This document shows, in pieces, positions 17,202 through 26,778 of a stretch of DNA of 64,000 nt. Both the position numbers and the translations under genes were made by a program. Within the stretch, counting starts at the first letter, position 1. Each line of letters begins with the position of its first letter. The DNA comes from Alteromonas gracilis. GTDB lineage: Bacteria > Pseudomonadota > Gammaproteobacteria > Enterobacterales > Alteromonadaceae. The DNA is taken from assembly GCF_002993325.1 (NCBI RefSeq), contig NZ_PVNO01000025.1, positions 558,001 through 622,000 on the forward strand, given 5' to 3'. The notes under the pieces were generated by a model. That model was not told where the DNA came from. It saw only the letters and a program-made list of their open reading frames with translations, and made no database searches.

Positions 17202-17574
17202 GAAGATACGGCCTTAATTAAATGATGGACCCGCATATTATCCCTTAATGCCCTGGTTAATGAAAGGCTTATTAGGTGGCACAATAGAGGGGAGCAACAG
17301 TAATTAGCGATTCTTCATTGAAGGTTCATTTTTGCAATAGCGTTTAAGATTATAATTCTAAAAAAGCTGAAGCCAATTAATTGTAATTTATGAAAATAGA
17401 TAGAATGGCGGCATAGCCGCCATGTAAGATTAGAAGTCACATCAAGAAAACAGGTGACATGCTGTATACGCTTGTTAGCTATACATTATTGTTATGAAAC
17501 CTCGTTTGCACCATCTACTAATCAGCCACACCTATTGTGTATTGAGTTGATGCAAGCAAAACCTATAGTGGTCG
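17202..17574. other. Intergenic region between the helicase and CoA-transferase genes
   Basis: 373 bp without a convincing gene. It holds the helicase promoter region (not resolved) and the 3' flank of the CoA-transferase operon. The only clear structure is the dyad ATGGCGGC-ATA-GCCGCCAT at 17404-17422, with no T-run. A 60-codon open frame at 17454-17636 overlaps the CoA-transferase end and was not accepted as a gene. Confidence 0.6.
17404..17422. repeat. 8-bp inverted repeat, possible transcript end
   Basis: ATGGCGGC and GCCGCCAT around a 3-nt loop, about 150 bp downstream of the CoA-transferase operon. GC-rich in an AT-rich flank. No U-tract follows on either strand, so a terminator role is only tentative. 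Confidence 0.45.
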
Positions 17575-18228
17575 TTAAAACTTCATTTCAGGCACGTTTT
17601 CTGGAACAACAAGCTTTCCACCCGTTTTTTCTTTAATTTCGTCGACACTAACACCCGGTGCGCGCTCTTGAAGAACAAAAGCGCCGTTTTCAACGCTCAG
17701 TACTGCTAAGTCTGTAATGATACGCGTAATACAGTTCACACCCGTTAATGGAAGCGTACATTCACTAAGTAATTTGGGGTTACCGTGCTTATCTGTATGG
17801 GTCATAGTAACAATTATGTTTTTTGCACCGGCTACTAGGTCCATAGCACCGCCCATACCTTTCACCAATTTACCAGGGATCATCCAAGACGCAATATTTC
17901 CCGATACATCGACCTCGAAAGCACCAAGTACGGTGAAATCTACGTGACCACCTCGGATCATGGCAAAGCTTTCAGCACTGCTGAATATAGACGCGCCAGT
18001 TATGGCAGTAACTGTCTCTTTACCGGCGTTAATCATGTCAGCGTCTATTTCACTTTCTGTTGGATAGCGGCCCATTCCTAAAAGACCGTTTTCAGACTGA
18101 AGCATTACGCTAATATCATCAGGTACGTAGTTAGCAGCCAGGGTAGGGATGCCTATACCCAAATTAACATAATCACCATCTTTAAACTCTTGGGCCACGC
18201 GCATTGCTATCTGTTCTCTGCTAAGCAT
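17575..18228 (-). CDS. 3-oxoacid/acyl CoA-transferase, subunit B
   Basis: 217 aa beta subunit of a family I CoA-transferase (ScoB/AtoA type), which moves CoA between succinyl- or acetyl-CoA and a 3-oxoacid. The subunit B signature [14 protein letters not shown] is at the N-terminus. The active-site glutamate lies in [11 protein letters not shown], the position of the SENG signature that forms the glutamyl-CoA thioester. It overlaps the A subunit by one base (TAATG), showing translational coupling with subunit A. The true substrate (acetoacetate, or another 3-oxoacid) cannot be read from sequence. A LysR gene divergent from the operon is the likely regulator. Confidence 0.9.
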   Translation of the reverse strand: MLSREQIAMRVAQEFKDGDYVNLGIGIPTLAANYVPDDISVMLQSENGLLGMGRYPTESEIDADMINAGKETVTAITGASIFSSAESFAMIRGGHVDFTVLGAFEVDVSGNIASWMIPGKLVKGMGGAMDLVAGAKNIIVTMTHTDKHGNPKLLSECTLPLTGVNCITRIITDLAVLSVENGAFVLQERAPGVSVDEIKEKTGGKLVVPENVPEMKF

Positions 18229-18935
18229 TACACTGTCTCCTTACTAACTACACGACGCTCAATACGCTTTTCGAACGTCCCTTTAATGACGCGATTTACA
18301 TAAATGCCCGGAGTGTGGATTTCGCTAGGGGATAGTTCGCCAGGCTCTACAATCTCTTCTGCTTCTACTACCGTTATTTTGCCTGCGGTAGCCGCCATAG
18401 GGTTAAAATTTTGCGCAGTATGACGATAAACGCAGTTGCCATAAGTATCTGCTTTCCATGCTTTAACAATAGCAAAATCACCGGTAATAGCATGCTCAAG
18501 AATATAAGGGCGACCATTAAATTCTTTTACTTCCTTGCCTTCTCCCACAGGGGTGCCATAACCCGTTGCTGTATAAAAAGCTGGGATTCCTGCCCCTCCA
18601 GCGCGCATTTTCTCCGCTAGTGTGCCTTGAGGTGTTAGCTCTACTTCTAACTCTCCATTAAGCAACTGTTTTTCAAACAGTGCGTTTTCTCCAACGTAAG
18701 ATGACACCATTTTAGCAATCTGCTTATCTTCAAGGAGTAGGCCTAGGCCAAAGCCATCTACGCCACAATTGTTCGATACAACCGTTAATCCTGTAGTGCC
18801 CATCTTTTTGATTTGACCTATTAGTCCTTCTGGAATTCCACAAAGACCAAAGCCGCCGGCAATGACGGTCATGCCGTTTTCTAAGCCGGACATCGCCTCA
18901 TCGTAAGACGACACAACTTTGTTAAATCCTGCCAT
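18228..18935 (-). CDS. 3-oxoacid/acyl CoA-transferase, subunit A
   Basis: 235 aa alpha subunit (ScoA/AtoD type). Family signature blocks are [19 protein letters not shown] near residues 20-38, [15 protein letters not shown] and [15 protein letters not shown]. It is the first gene of a two-gene operon with subunit B, with which it forms the active heteromer. AAGTGGAGAAG lies just upstream of the ATG. The 120-bp region to the divergent LysR gene contains a perfect 12-bp dyad (19009-19037) about 74 bp from this start. Likely role: activation of 3-oxoacids to CoA esters during ketone-body, leucine or fatty-acid catabolism; the choice among these is an inference. Confidence 0.92.
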   Translation of the reverse strand: MAGFNKVVSSYDEAMSGLENGMTVIAGGFGLCGIPEGLIGQIKKMGTTGLTVVSNNCGVDGFGLGLLLEDKQIAKMVSSYVGENALFEKQLLNGELEVELTPQGTLAEKMRAGGAGIPAFYTATGYGTPVGEGKEVKEFNGRPYILEHAITGDFAIVKAWKADTYGNCVYRHTAQNFNPMAATAGKITVVEAEEIVEPGELSPSEIHTPGIYVNRVIKGTFEKRIERRVVSKETV

Positions 18936-19008
18936 ACTTCTTCTCCACTTTTTTTGTTAAAAATAAGTATCAGCATTGTTGCTACATTTGTAAAATCGAA
19001 TTATTCTT

Positions 19009-19037
19009 ACCATTAATAAATAAATTTTATTAATGGT
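19009..19037. promoter_or_regulatory. Perfect 12-bp dyad, putative LysR operator
   Basis: ACCATTAATAAA and TTTATTAATGGT flank a 5-bp centre in the divergent promoter region between the CoA-transferase operon and the LysR gene, ending 18 bp before the LysR start. LysR-type regulators bind dyads in exactly this position. The dyad itself is seen directly; the binding partner is inferred. Confidence 0.72.
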
Positions 19038-19055
19038 TGGGTTTATTTTCATTCA

Positions 19056-19940
19056 ATGGACGTGTCTTATCGCCAAATAAAAGCGTTTGTAGAAGTAGCG
19101 AAAATGTCTACTTTTGCCGAAGCAGCAGTCAATCTCCACCTTACTCAACCAGCTTTGTCATCCGCTATAAAGAAAATGGAGGAACAGCTTGGTGGGAAAC
19201 TGTTTCTGCGAAATACTCGTAGTGTAAGCCTCACCCCAGAGGGCGAGGTTCTTTTTCCCAATGCGGTTCGGCTTTTACACGATTGGGACAACACCTTTTC
19301 AGATATTCAAAACTTATTTGCTATGGCGAAAGGGCATCTAACAATTTGCGCAATGCCTTCTTTTGCAGAGGCTCATTTACCTGAAATATTGTTTCAATTT
19401 CACCAACGAGCCCCCAATGTGAATTTACGAATCGTTGATGTGGTGATGGAACAAGTTATTCATGAGGTAACGACAGGGCGCTCTGAAATTGGGTTCTCGT
19501 TTGAGCCAGAGCGGAAGGACGGTTTAATTTTTGAACGTCTTTTTGATGATCAATTTGTTGTGGTGGTCAATGAAATACAGGCGTCTTTGCTCCCCGAGAA
19601 AGTCAAGTGGTTAGACTGCCTTAAACTCCCCCTTGTTATGATGAATAGAGGCTCTGCGGTGAGGCATTGGACGCAGACAAAACTAGCGTCCCATGGAGAA
19701 CTTGACATTGTTGCAGAGACTGGGCAGTTATCAACGCTTGGCAAGCTTATTCAAAATGGACTAGGCATTTCCATCATGCCTTCCATATGTAAAAAGCAAA
19801 TGGAAGGATTGGGATTAGTAGTCAAAGAGGTATCAGACGAACCACTGATAAAAAATATTGGTCTTATAAGAAATACTAGGAAGAGTCTTTCAACTCCTGC
19901 CCAGTCATTGTGGAACCTCGCTATTGCGCATTATGCTTAG
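19056..19940 (+). CDS. LysR-type transcriptional regulator, probable regulator of the CoA-transferase operon
   Basis: 294 aa, standard LysR length. The winged helix-turn-helix lies at the N-terminus (YRQIKAFVEVAKMSTFAEAAVNLHLTQPALSSAIKKMEEQLGG), and the substrate-binding domain starts near residue 90 (GHLTICAMPSFAEAHLPEIL). It is transcribed divergently from scoAB-type genes, 120 bp apart, with a perfect dyad in between. This arrangement is typical for a LysR protein that controls both its own gene and its neighbour. The inducer is unknown; a CoA ester or organic acid is plausible. No strong Shine-Dalgarno sequence is visible, but the ATG at 19056 is the family start. Confidence 0.9.
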   Translation: MDVSYRQIKAFVEVAKMSTFAEAAVNLHLTQPALSSAIKKMEEQLGGKLFLRNTRSVSLTPEGEVLFPNAVRLLHDWDNTFSDIQNLFAMAKGHLTICAMPSFAEAHLPEILFQFHQRAPNVNLRIVDVVMEQVIHEVTTGRSEIGFSFEPERKDGLIFERLFDDQFVVVVNEIQASLLPEKVKWLDCLKLPLVMMNRGSAVRHWTQTKLASHGELDIVAETGQLSTLGKLIQNGLGISIMPSICKKQMEGLGLVVKEVSDEPLIKNIGLIRNTRKSLSTPAQSLWNLAIAHYA

Positions 19941-19983
19941 ATGACCAAACGCGCATAATATCGCCTATTTTTACACCAGCGCG

Positions 19984-20742
19984 TTACCACTTTTTCTTAG
20001 GCGCAAATAATTCGTCCAATTCGTCTCTTTCTTCTTCTTGTTTTCTAACACGGTCTTTTTCGTTGACGCTTTTCAAATTATTCTGAATTTCATTTAGCCA
20101 TTCATTTAATGTTGCAAGCTTAGAAGTTGAGTAATCATCTTGCGGGTTTTGGTTTTCAAGCGCAGCTTTTGCTTTTTCGAAATATTGCCTCGCCGATCCA
20201 AGCATATTGGTTTGAAGTGCTGCGCGACCGCGCTTAATTAAGGTTTCAACATTTACTTTTACTTGCAAACGCTCAAGCTGCTTGTCTTCATCTGAAAACA
20301 CTTTTGAATCAATTTGCCCTTTACTATGCTCAGAACGAAGCATGATGCGAAGCTTTTTCACCGACTGAATATATTGGATAATCATTTTGTCGTTATCCGG
20401 TAAGGTAAACTCATTCAGAGTGCCGCTGTTGTCAGAAAGCGCTGCTGTCATCGCTTGTTCGCTACTTACAATTCGTTGCTTTAAATCTGTGGTACTCGCT
20501 AATTCATTCATAGCTTTCAGTGCGTTGAGCATGCGATTATGCAAGATGCCCATTATTCTGGATGACACTGGCATGTTAATACTTGATGTAATAACTTTCT
20601 CAGTTTCATCAACAATAACGCGCTGTTTGGCTAATTCTGTTCTGCGTTCAGCTTCCTGTTTTTGACGATGTTGCTGCATTGCATTGATAAAGATCGCCGC
20701 GATGAGCAAAACAACAATTGAAATGATTATTATCACGTACAT
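19984..20742 (-). CDS. Hypothetical membrane-anchored coiled-coil protein
   Basis: 252 aa, not assigned to a family. A single N-terminal transmembrane helix (MYVIIIISIVVLLIAAIF) is followed by a charged helical cytoplasmic domain. Coiled-coil character is strong at residues ~25-50 (QHRQKQEAERRTELAKQR) and at the C-terminus (NEKDRVRKQEEERDELDELF). The segment LIKRGRAALQTNMLGSARQYFEKAKAAL looks like one TPR-type helical hairpin. It is transcribed in the same direction as the orphan kinase at 20839, with a 96-bp gap, so the two could share a transcript. Its role is unknown; a scaffold is one possibility. Confidence 0.6.
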   Translation of the reverse strand: MYVIIIISIVVLLIAAIFINAMQQHRQKQEAERRTELAKQRVIVDETEKVITSSINMPVSSRIMGILHNRMLNALKAMNELASTTDLKQRIVSSEQAMTAALSDNSGTLNEFTLPDNDKMIIQYIQSVKKLRIMLRSEHSKGQIDSKVFSDEDKQLERLQVKVNVETLIKRGRAALQTNMLGSARQYFEKAKAALENQNPQDDYSTSKLATLNEWLNEIQNNLKSVNEKDRVRKQEEERDELDELFAPKKKW

Positions 20743-20838
20743 GCGTGTGTTTCCGTCTATGTTTTGTTTTTTTATAACGCCATTTCAATAACATTTATAG
20801 GCATTACTTTTTGAATTACATGCGTTTATTGCACAATA

Positions 20839-21564
20839 CTACGGTATTTTTACTTCAAATACACTTCCACCGAGTGAACCGCCGTTAGAAAGTGCAATAG
20901 TACCTTCTTTATTATCCTGAGAATGTGCTCGAGCTATCAATTTAGCGAAGAACAAACCTAGCCCCGTACGGCCTTGGCTCAACTCGAAATCAGATAAGTC
21001 TTCATGACTTTTATCGAGCATAGATTGAGGGTATCCATGCCCGTCGTCCTCAATCATAATCACCAATTTATCGCTTTTATCTACTTTGGCCGAGATATGT
21101 ATTTTTGACGTTCCGTATCTCATTGCATTGATAATGACATCATTTAACAATAAGTAAATAAGCTCACCATCTAGATACCAGCTTAGGTCTTCGTCGATAG
21201 TTATGGTAATCATTATTTTCTTTTGCTTTACATAAAGCGTATTTGAACCAACGACGTCTTCTACCAAATCTTTGATAAAGCTTTCATCTACTGTAATAGG
21301 TAAACTTTCTAATTCTGCTCGATAAAGCGAAAGAATTTGAACAAGGTTGGTATTTAATCTTGAGGCTTCGTAATGAACACGTGAAACTTGTTCCTGTGCT
21401 TCCACGTTTTCTGCTGACAGAGTTTCGCTTAACGACTCTATAGACTGTATGAGTAAAAACAGGGAGTTTTTCATATCGTGCACTGCAGCGGCGAGCACAG
21501 AGGAAAAGTCTATTGTGGATGGTACTTGCTTACTACTTGTCATAACCCTTGTAATGCCGCACAT
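20839..21564 (-). CDS. Soluble orphan sensor histidine kinase (HATPase core only)
   Basis: 241 aa (or 234 from the ATG at 21543). There is no transmembrane segment and no sensory domain. The dimerisation/phosphoacceptor helix is AAVHDMKNSLFLLIQSI with the candidate His in HDMKN. The ATP domain has the N-box LLNDVIINAMRYG, G1 EDDGHGYP and G2 GRTGLGLFFAKLIARAH. All catalytic elements are intact. No response regulator is adjacent; the REC-TPR protein at 11201-12841 is an orphan of matching style, so they might act together. The start is uncertain: neither ATG has an ideal ribosome binding site. It is divergent from cysB. Confidence 0.82.
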   Translation of the reverse strand: MCGITRVMTSSKQVPSTIDFSSVLAAAVHDMKNSLFLLIQSIESLSETLSAENVEAQEQVSRVHYEASRLNTNLVQILSLYRAELESLPITVDESFIKDLVEDVVGSNTLYVKQKKIMITITIDEDLSWYLDGELIYLLLNDVIINAMRYGTSKIHISAKVDKSDKLVIMIEDDGHGYPQSMLDKSHEDLSDFELSQGRTGLGLFFAKLIARAHSQDNKEGTIALSNGGSLGGSVFEVKIP

Positions 21565-21715
21565 TGCTTTTTGTCTAACACATAATGTAGAACAATTCCG
21601 TTTAGAGCAAAGGAATACTACTTAAAATCGTAATAAAATGAACAAAATGCGACTTTATAATGCGATTTTTGTAATAGCAACTAGTAAAAATGAGTCGTTT
21701 TAGTTATAACGGTGA

Positions 21716-22729
<1,014 letters not shown>

Positions 22730-22802
22730 TACCATTCCGCACAGAAAAGTGCCCACTCAGAAGGCGCTGGCAAGTTTCTTAGCGAAGCGTGGTAATGCAA
22801 AC

Positions 22803-22832
22803 AAAAATGGGGCGTAGTTAAGCCCCATTTTT
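22803..22832. terminator. Bidirectional intrinsic terminator
   Basis: An 11-bp perfect stem (AAAAATGGGGC / GCCCCATTTTT) with an 8-nt loop between the convergent cysB and sdaA genes. The T-rich arms serve both strands. Confidence 0.88.
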
Positions 22833-22847
22833 ACTTTTGAATTTGCT

Positions 22848-24221
22848 CTAGCATTCAATGATATTGACAGCCAAGCCACCTCTGGCAGTTTCTTTATACT
22901 TTGTTTTCATATCGTTTCCTGTATCGCGCATGGTTTTAATTACCTTATCCAGCGATACCTTGTGTTCGCCTGTTCCTCGCAACGCAAGGCGAGACGCATT
23001 TATTGCTTTAATGGCGCCCATTGCATTTCTTTCTATACACGGTACCTGAACCAGGCCACCGACGGGGTCACAGGTCAGCCCTAGGTTATGCTCCATACCA
23101 ATTTCTGCTGCATTTTCGACAGAAGCAGCAGTGCCGCCCATAATTTCAGCAAGCGCTCCCGCCGCCATAGAGCACGCTACACCTACTTCACCCTGACAGC
23201 CAACTTCAGCCCCGGATATTGACGCATTTTCTTTGTACAATATGCCAATGGCGCCTGCTGTTAAGAGAAAACGGCTGGCGACTTCTTCATCGACTGGGCG
23301 AATAAACTTATCAACATATTGGAGAACCGCTGGAATTATGCCAGCTGCGCCATTTGTAGGTGCAGTGACGACACGACCACCTGCAGCATTTTCTTCGTTA
23401 ACTGCTAGTGCAAAAAGGTTTACCCAATCCATTGTTTGCATAGGATCGTTTGTGTGCTCAGTTTGGAGTCGGCGGTAAAGGCCCGGAGCGCGACGAACTA
23501 CTTTTAGGCCGCCAGGAAGAATACCTTCGCTTTCGATTCCACGTTGTATACAGGCTTTCATCACAAGCCAAATATTGTGAAGTTGTTGCTTTACTTCGTG
23601 TTTAGGCCTAAAGGTTGATTCATTGCGCAACATAAGTGAGCTTATACTTAACCCGTTTGTTTTACACAAAGAAAGAAGTTCTTCAGCGGTTTTGAAAGGG
23701 AACGGAACAGAAGCTTGCAGGCTGGCTGCGTGTGCTTTGGTTGCATCGAAGTCTTCGTCTTTAATGATAAAGCCGCCGCCGATACTGTAATAGGTTTGTT
23801 GTTTTACCAGCTCATCTTGTGCGTAAGCGTAAAACGTCAGGGCATTAGCATGCTTAGGAAGCGTCTTTCGACGATGAAAAACTATCGCGTTTTTGCTTGG
23901 GAAGCGAACTAACTTTTCGCCGTTTAAGCACAGTTTCTCACTATTTCTTATTTCTTCTAGCTTTGATTCAATGGTATCCACATCGATTTCATCAGGAAGC
24001 TCACCAAGCAACCCCAAAATGACCGCTTTTCCCGTACCGTGGCCGATACCCGTCTGACCGAGTGAACCAAATAGTTCAACTTTTACGCTATCGACAGCGT
24101 CAAACTTCTCAGTATCTTGAGCGAGTTCAGCGACAAACTCAGCACCTGCTTTCATTGGACCTACCGTGTGTGAGCTTGAAGGGCCAATGCCCACACTGAA
24201 CATATCAAATACGCTGATCAT
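22848..24221 (-). CDS. sdaA: L-serine ammonia-lyase, iron-sulfur type
   Basis: Deaminates L-serine to pyruvate and ammonia with a 4Fe-4S cluster. 457 aa in the single-chain form with fused beta and alpha domains. The N-terminus [22 protein letters not shown] is the family signature. The alpha domain contains [34 protein letters not shown] and [15 protein letters not shown]; cysteines of these blocks are the expected cluster ligands. The protein ends NIIEC: in the Legionella enzyme structure the terminal Cys occupies the fourth cluster site as an autoinhibitory plug, so the same may hold here. It is a single gene with no serine transporter adjacent. Its upstream 180 bp show no recognised motif. 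Confidence 0.94.
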   Translation of the reverse strand: MISVFDMFSVGIGPSSSHTVGPMKAGAEFVAELAQDTEKFDAVDSVKVELFGSLGQTGIGHGTGKAVILGLLGELPDEIDVDTIESKLEEIRNSEKLCLNGEKLVRFPSKNAIVFHRRKTLPKHANALTFYAYAQDELVKQQTYYSIGGGFIIKDEDFDATKAHAASLQASVPFPFKTAEELLSLCKTNGLSISSLMLRNESTFRPKHEVKQQLHNIWLVMKACIQRGIESEGILPGGLKVVRRAPGLYRRLQTEHTNDPMQTMDWVNLFALAVNEENAAGGRVVTAPTNGAAGIIPAVLQYVDKFIRPVDEEVASRFLLTAGAIGILYKENASISGAEVGCQGEVGVACSMAAGALAEIMGGTAASVENAAEIGMEHNLGLTCDPVGGLVQVPCIERNAMGAIKAINASRLALRGTGEHKVSLDKVIKTMRDTGNDMKTKYKETARGGLAVNIIEC

Positions 24222-24405
24222 AAACTTCTAAAATTAAAACAAAGTAATAATGGGATCATGCATCTACGAGGTGAAAACCACAATACAGAAAAGCTAATAG
24301 GATGATTAGTTTTGCTAATACACTGTAAAGATAAATTTATAGCAAGGTAACCAAGGTCGTTCGACAAGAGGTAGAGGTGCTCCTAACGAGCATACGGTAG
24401 GACGC

Positions 24406-24978
24406 TTAAGGATGAATATGATGGGACAAATTCCTCAACATCGCTGCTGTCGCTCCCCAAATCATCCTGTTTTTCCATGGGATAAAATAAATAGGAAACG
24501 TTTTTTTATCACGGTGTGTGGTGTGAACTAAATGATTCTTTCTATCCAACACGTGTGAGAGAGGAACTTCAAACGCGCTTTCAACCTCGTTTTTATCAAT
24601 AATTGGGGTGAAATCGGGGTTAACAAATCCGACAACAGGGGCTATTTCATAGCCACTAATGGTACGGTATTTTGGAAGCATGCCAACCACGTCAACGTTA
24701 TTTGAGGGCAGCCCCACTTCTTCTTGTGCTTCTCGAAGGGCGGCATCAAAAAAAGAATTGTCAGTTTCATCAACGGCCCCGCCAGGGAAACTTACTTGGC
24801 CTGGATGGTGTCTTAGGTGGTGCGCTCGCTCGGTAAGTAAAAGTTGAAGAGAATCTCCATAATCAATTAACGGAATTAAGACCGCCGCAGGACGCCCGGT
24901 CTTCCTCAAAGGAAAGTCTGGTTCACTGTAGGTTTGTCTTAAATGATGAAATTGCGATAGAAATTCATTTCTCGTCAT
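24406..24978 (-). CDS. nudL: Nudix CoA pyrophosphatase
   Basis: 190 aa Nudix hydrolase of the NudL/YeaB (UPF0035) group, which cleaves CoA and derivatives to 4'-phosphopantetheine and 3',5'-ADP. LLLTERAHHLRHHPGQVSFP is the UPF0035 signature, followed directly by the Nudix box GGAVDETD-x7-ALREAQEEVGL, whose Glu residues bind the divalent metal. The gene starts 45 bp after pabB ends on the same strand, so the two probably form an operon; pabB-nudL adjacency is also seen in E. coli. The downstream 180 bp hold no clear terminator. Confidence 0.92.
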   Translation of the reverse strand: MTRNEFLSQFHHLRQTYSEPDFPLRKTGRPAAVLIPLIDYGDSLQLLLTERAHHLRHHPGQVSFPGGAVDETDNSFFDAALREAQEEVGLPSNNVDVVGMLPKYRTISGYEIAPVVGFVNPDFTPIIDKNEVESAFEVPLSHVLDRKNHLVHTTHRDKKTFPIYFIPWKNRMIWGATAAMLRNLSHHIHP

Positions 24979-25023
24979 ATATGTTCTTAACTCAATAACT
25001 TATCGACTTTAATTAGAACCCTT

Positions 25024-26463
25024 TTACCGATTTATTGACGCAAGTACGGGCAATATTTTTGATACTTTATCCAAGGTTTCTTGATATTCTTCACTTGGAA
25101 CCGAATCTAAAACAATACCACCGCCGGCCCAGCAATGTAATTGATTCTTCTCTGCTAACACAGTTCTAATACAGATACTTGAGTCCATATCCTCTCGATA
25201 TCCCATGTAAAAAATACTTCCACAGTAGATGTTCCGCCGATGAGGCTCTAACTCATCAATGACTTCCATCGCTCGTATCTTTGGAGCGCCAGTAATAGAA
25301 CCGCCGGGAAACGCTGAAGCAAGAAGTTCAAGAGGGGATGCATTTTCATTGAGTTCACCTGTCACTGTGCTGACTAAATGATGAACGGCCTCGTAACTCT
25401 CTAATGCGAAAAGCGCGGGAACTTTCACTGTATTAGCTTTACAATGTTTAGAGATATCGTTTCGAAGAAGATCAACAATCATTAAGTTTTCTGAGCGATC
25501 TTTTTCTGCAGACAGAAGGCTTTGTGCACTTGCCTCGTCTTTGACTGCATCCTCAAAGCGCGGACGGGTTCCTTTAATCGGTTTTGTTTCAACAATACCG
25601 TCTTTTACTCTAAGAAAACGCTCTGGAGAAATAGACGCGATACAACCTTGTGGTAAGTTGTAAAACGCTGAAAACGGCGCTTGATTATGGTCGCGTAAAT
25701 GACAGTATGCGTGCCACATGCTCCCCTCATAAGTCGCAGTAAATCTTTGCGCCATATTTACTTGATAACAATCACCCGCTCTCAAATACGCATTAATTTT
25801 CTCTAAACATTGCTCGTAATCATCCTTAGATAGATTTGATTCAAACGGAGAGGAAAGTTTGAAACCAAGAGGCTTACTTTTAGCCTTGTTGTTTAAAAAC
25901 ACCTCGGGCAGCGTTAGGTTATCAGCGGTACAGAAATATACATATCCGGTTTGCGTGTCCTCAATTAGCGAAGATGTATAAAGACCTACAGTAAAATCAG
26001 GTGTGCTGTAGTCATTCTTGGCAATAGCGGGTAACGTCTCGTAAAAACGGCCTGTATCATAGCCTGCCATCCCGGCGACACCCACGATAAAGGGAAGATG
26101 TTCAGTCTCAAAATTCGCATGTACCTCAACTGACTTAACGCGAGCGTGTAGGTGTTGTTCGACCGCTTCAAAAGGGCGTAGAGAAAGGGAAGTACGCTTA
26201 GACGATAACGCATCAATCAAACAAACCGTGTCACCTTTAGCTTCGATAATGGCTGAGGGGGCGAAGGCCATGATGTTAAAGCGGCCTTCACTTTTCGATG
26301 AGCCAGATGTATCAAATAAAATAGAGTAGGATTGCGTTGCAATGTGCGTAAATAATGCGTTTAGGATGGCTTCGCCTGCATTACTGTCTAACGACATTAA
26401 GTCTATTATTTGATGTTTAGTAAAGCGACTTACATTTACGTGGATTGAATCTGCGTGTGACAT
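25024..26463 (-). CDS. pabB: Aminodeoxychorismate synthase component I
   Basis: Converts chorismate with ammonia to 4-amino-4-deoxychorismate for folate. 479 aa, slightly longer than E. coli PabB. The chorismate-binding domain includes AGDCYQVNMAQRF, the diagnostic PabB motif PIKGTRPR (TrpE has PIAGT) with its catalytic Lys, ENLMIVDLLRND, and AFPGGSITGAPKIRAME. The Lys in PIKGT supports PabB rather than anthranilate synthase. The glutaminase partner PabA is not in the window. It is upstream of and co-directional with nudL. The upstream region to the divergent fumarase contains a palindrome and direct repeats that could control either gene. Confidence 0.94.
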   Translation of the reverse strand: MSHADSIHVNVSRFTKHQIIDLMSLDSNAGEAILNALFTHIATQSYSILFDTSGSSKSEGRFNIMAFAPSAIIEAKGDTVCLIDALSSKRTSLSLRPFEAVEQHLHARVKSVEVHANFETEHLPFIVGVAGMAGYDTGRFYETLPAIAKNDYSTPDFTVGLYTSSLIEDTQTGYVYFCTADNLTLPEVFLNNKAKSKPLGFKLSSPFESNLSKDDYEQCLEKINAYLRAGDCYQVNMAQRFTATYEGSMWHAYCHLRDHNQAPFSAFYNLPQGCIASISPERFLRVKDGIVETKPIKGTRPRFEDAVKDEASAQSLLSAEKDRSENLMIVDLLRNDISKHCKANTVKVPALFALESYEAVHHLVSTVTGELNENASPLELLASAFPGGSITGAPKIRAMEVIDELEPHRRNIYCGSIFYMGYREDMDSSICIRTVLAEKNQLHCWAGGGIVLDSVPSEEYQETLDKVSKILPVLASINR

Positions 26464-26778
26464 AAATTACTTAAATACTTCTAACTATAGATGCAGCGCT
26501 CGCTGCACAAATCGCTGGTTGAAATCTATTACTGAGTTTAAATCTATTACTGAATTGCCGACCACGCATTCCTGCACTACTAGCTATTTTTGCCTTTAGT
26601 TTAAATCTATTAAACTCGTCAACGTAGGCAAGGGTAACGATGCTTTAAACATTGTTTTAAAAAATAACTAGAATTCGCTCCAAGCGCATGGTTTTACATG
26701 GTGCGTTGTCTTTAGATGCGCTAGTATACGCTTTTTTAGCTAGCTAAGACCACGAAAGCCAAATAAAAAGAGGATGTC
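26464..26778. promoter_or_regulatory. Divergent pabB/fumarase intergenic region with repeats
   Basis: 315 bp without a gene. It contains a 7-bp-arm palindrome TGCAGCG-CT-CGCTGCA (26492-26507) about 30 bp from the pabB start. It also holds two 14-bp direct repeats AAATCTATTACTGA (26522-26535 and 26540-26553) with 18-bp periodicity, and a later copy of the shared core AGTTTAAATCTATTA at 26598-26612. AAAGAGGATG just before 26779 is the fumarase ribosome binding site. The repeats look like operators; no known regulator was matched. Confidence 0.55.
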
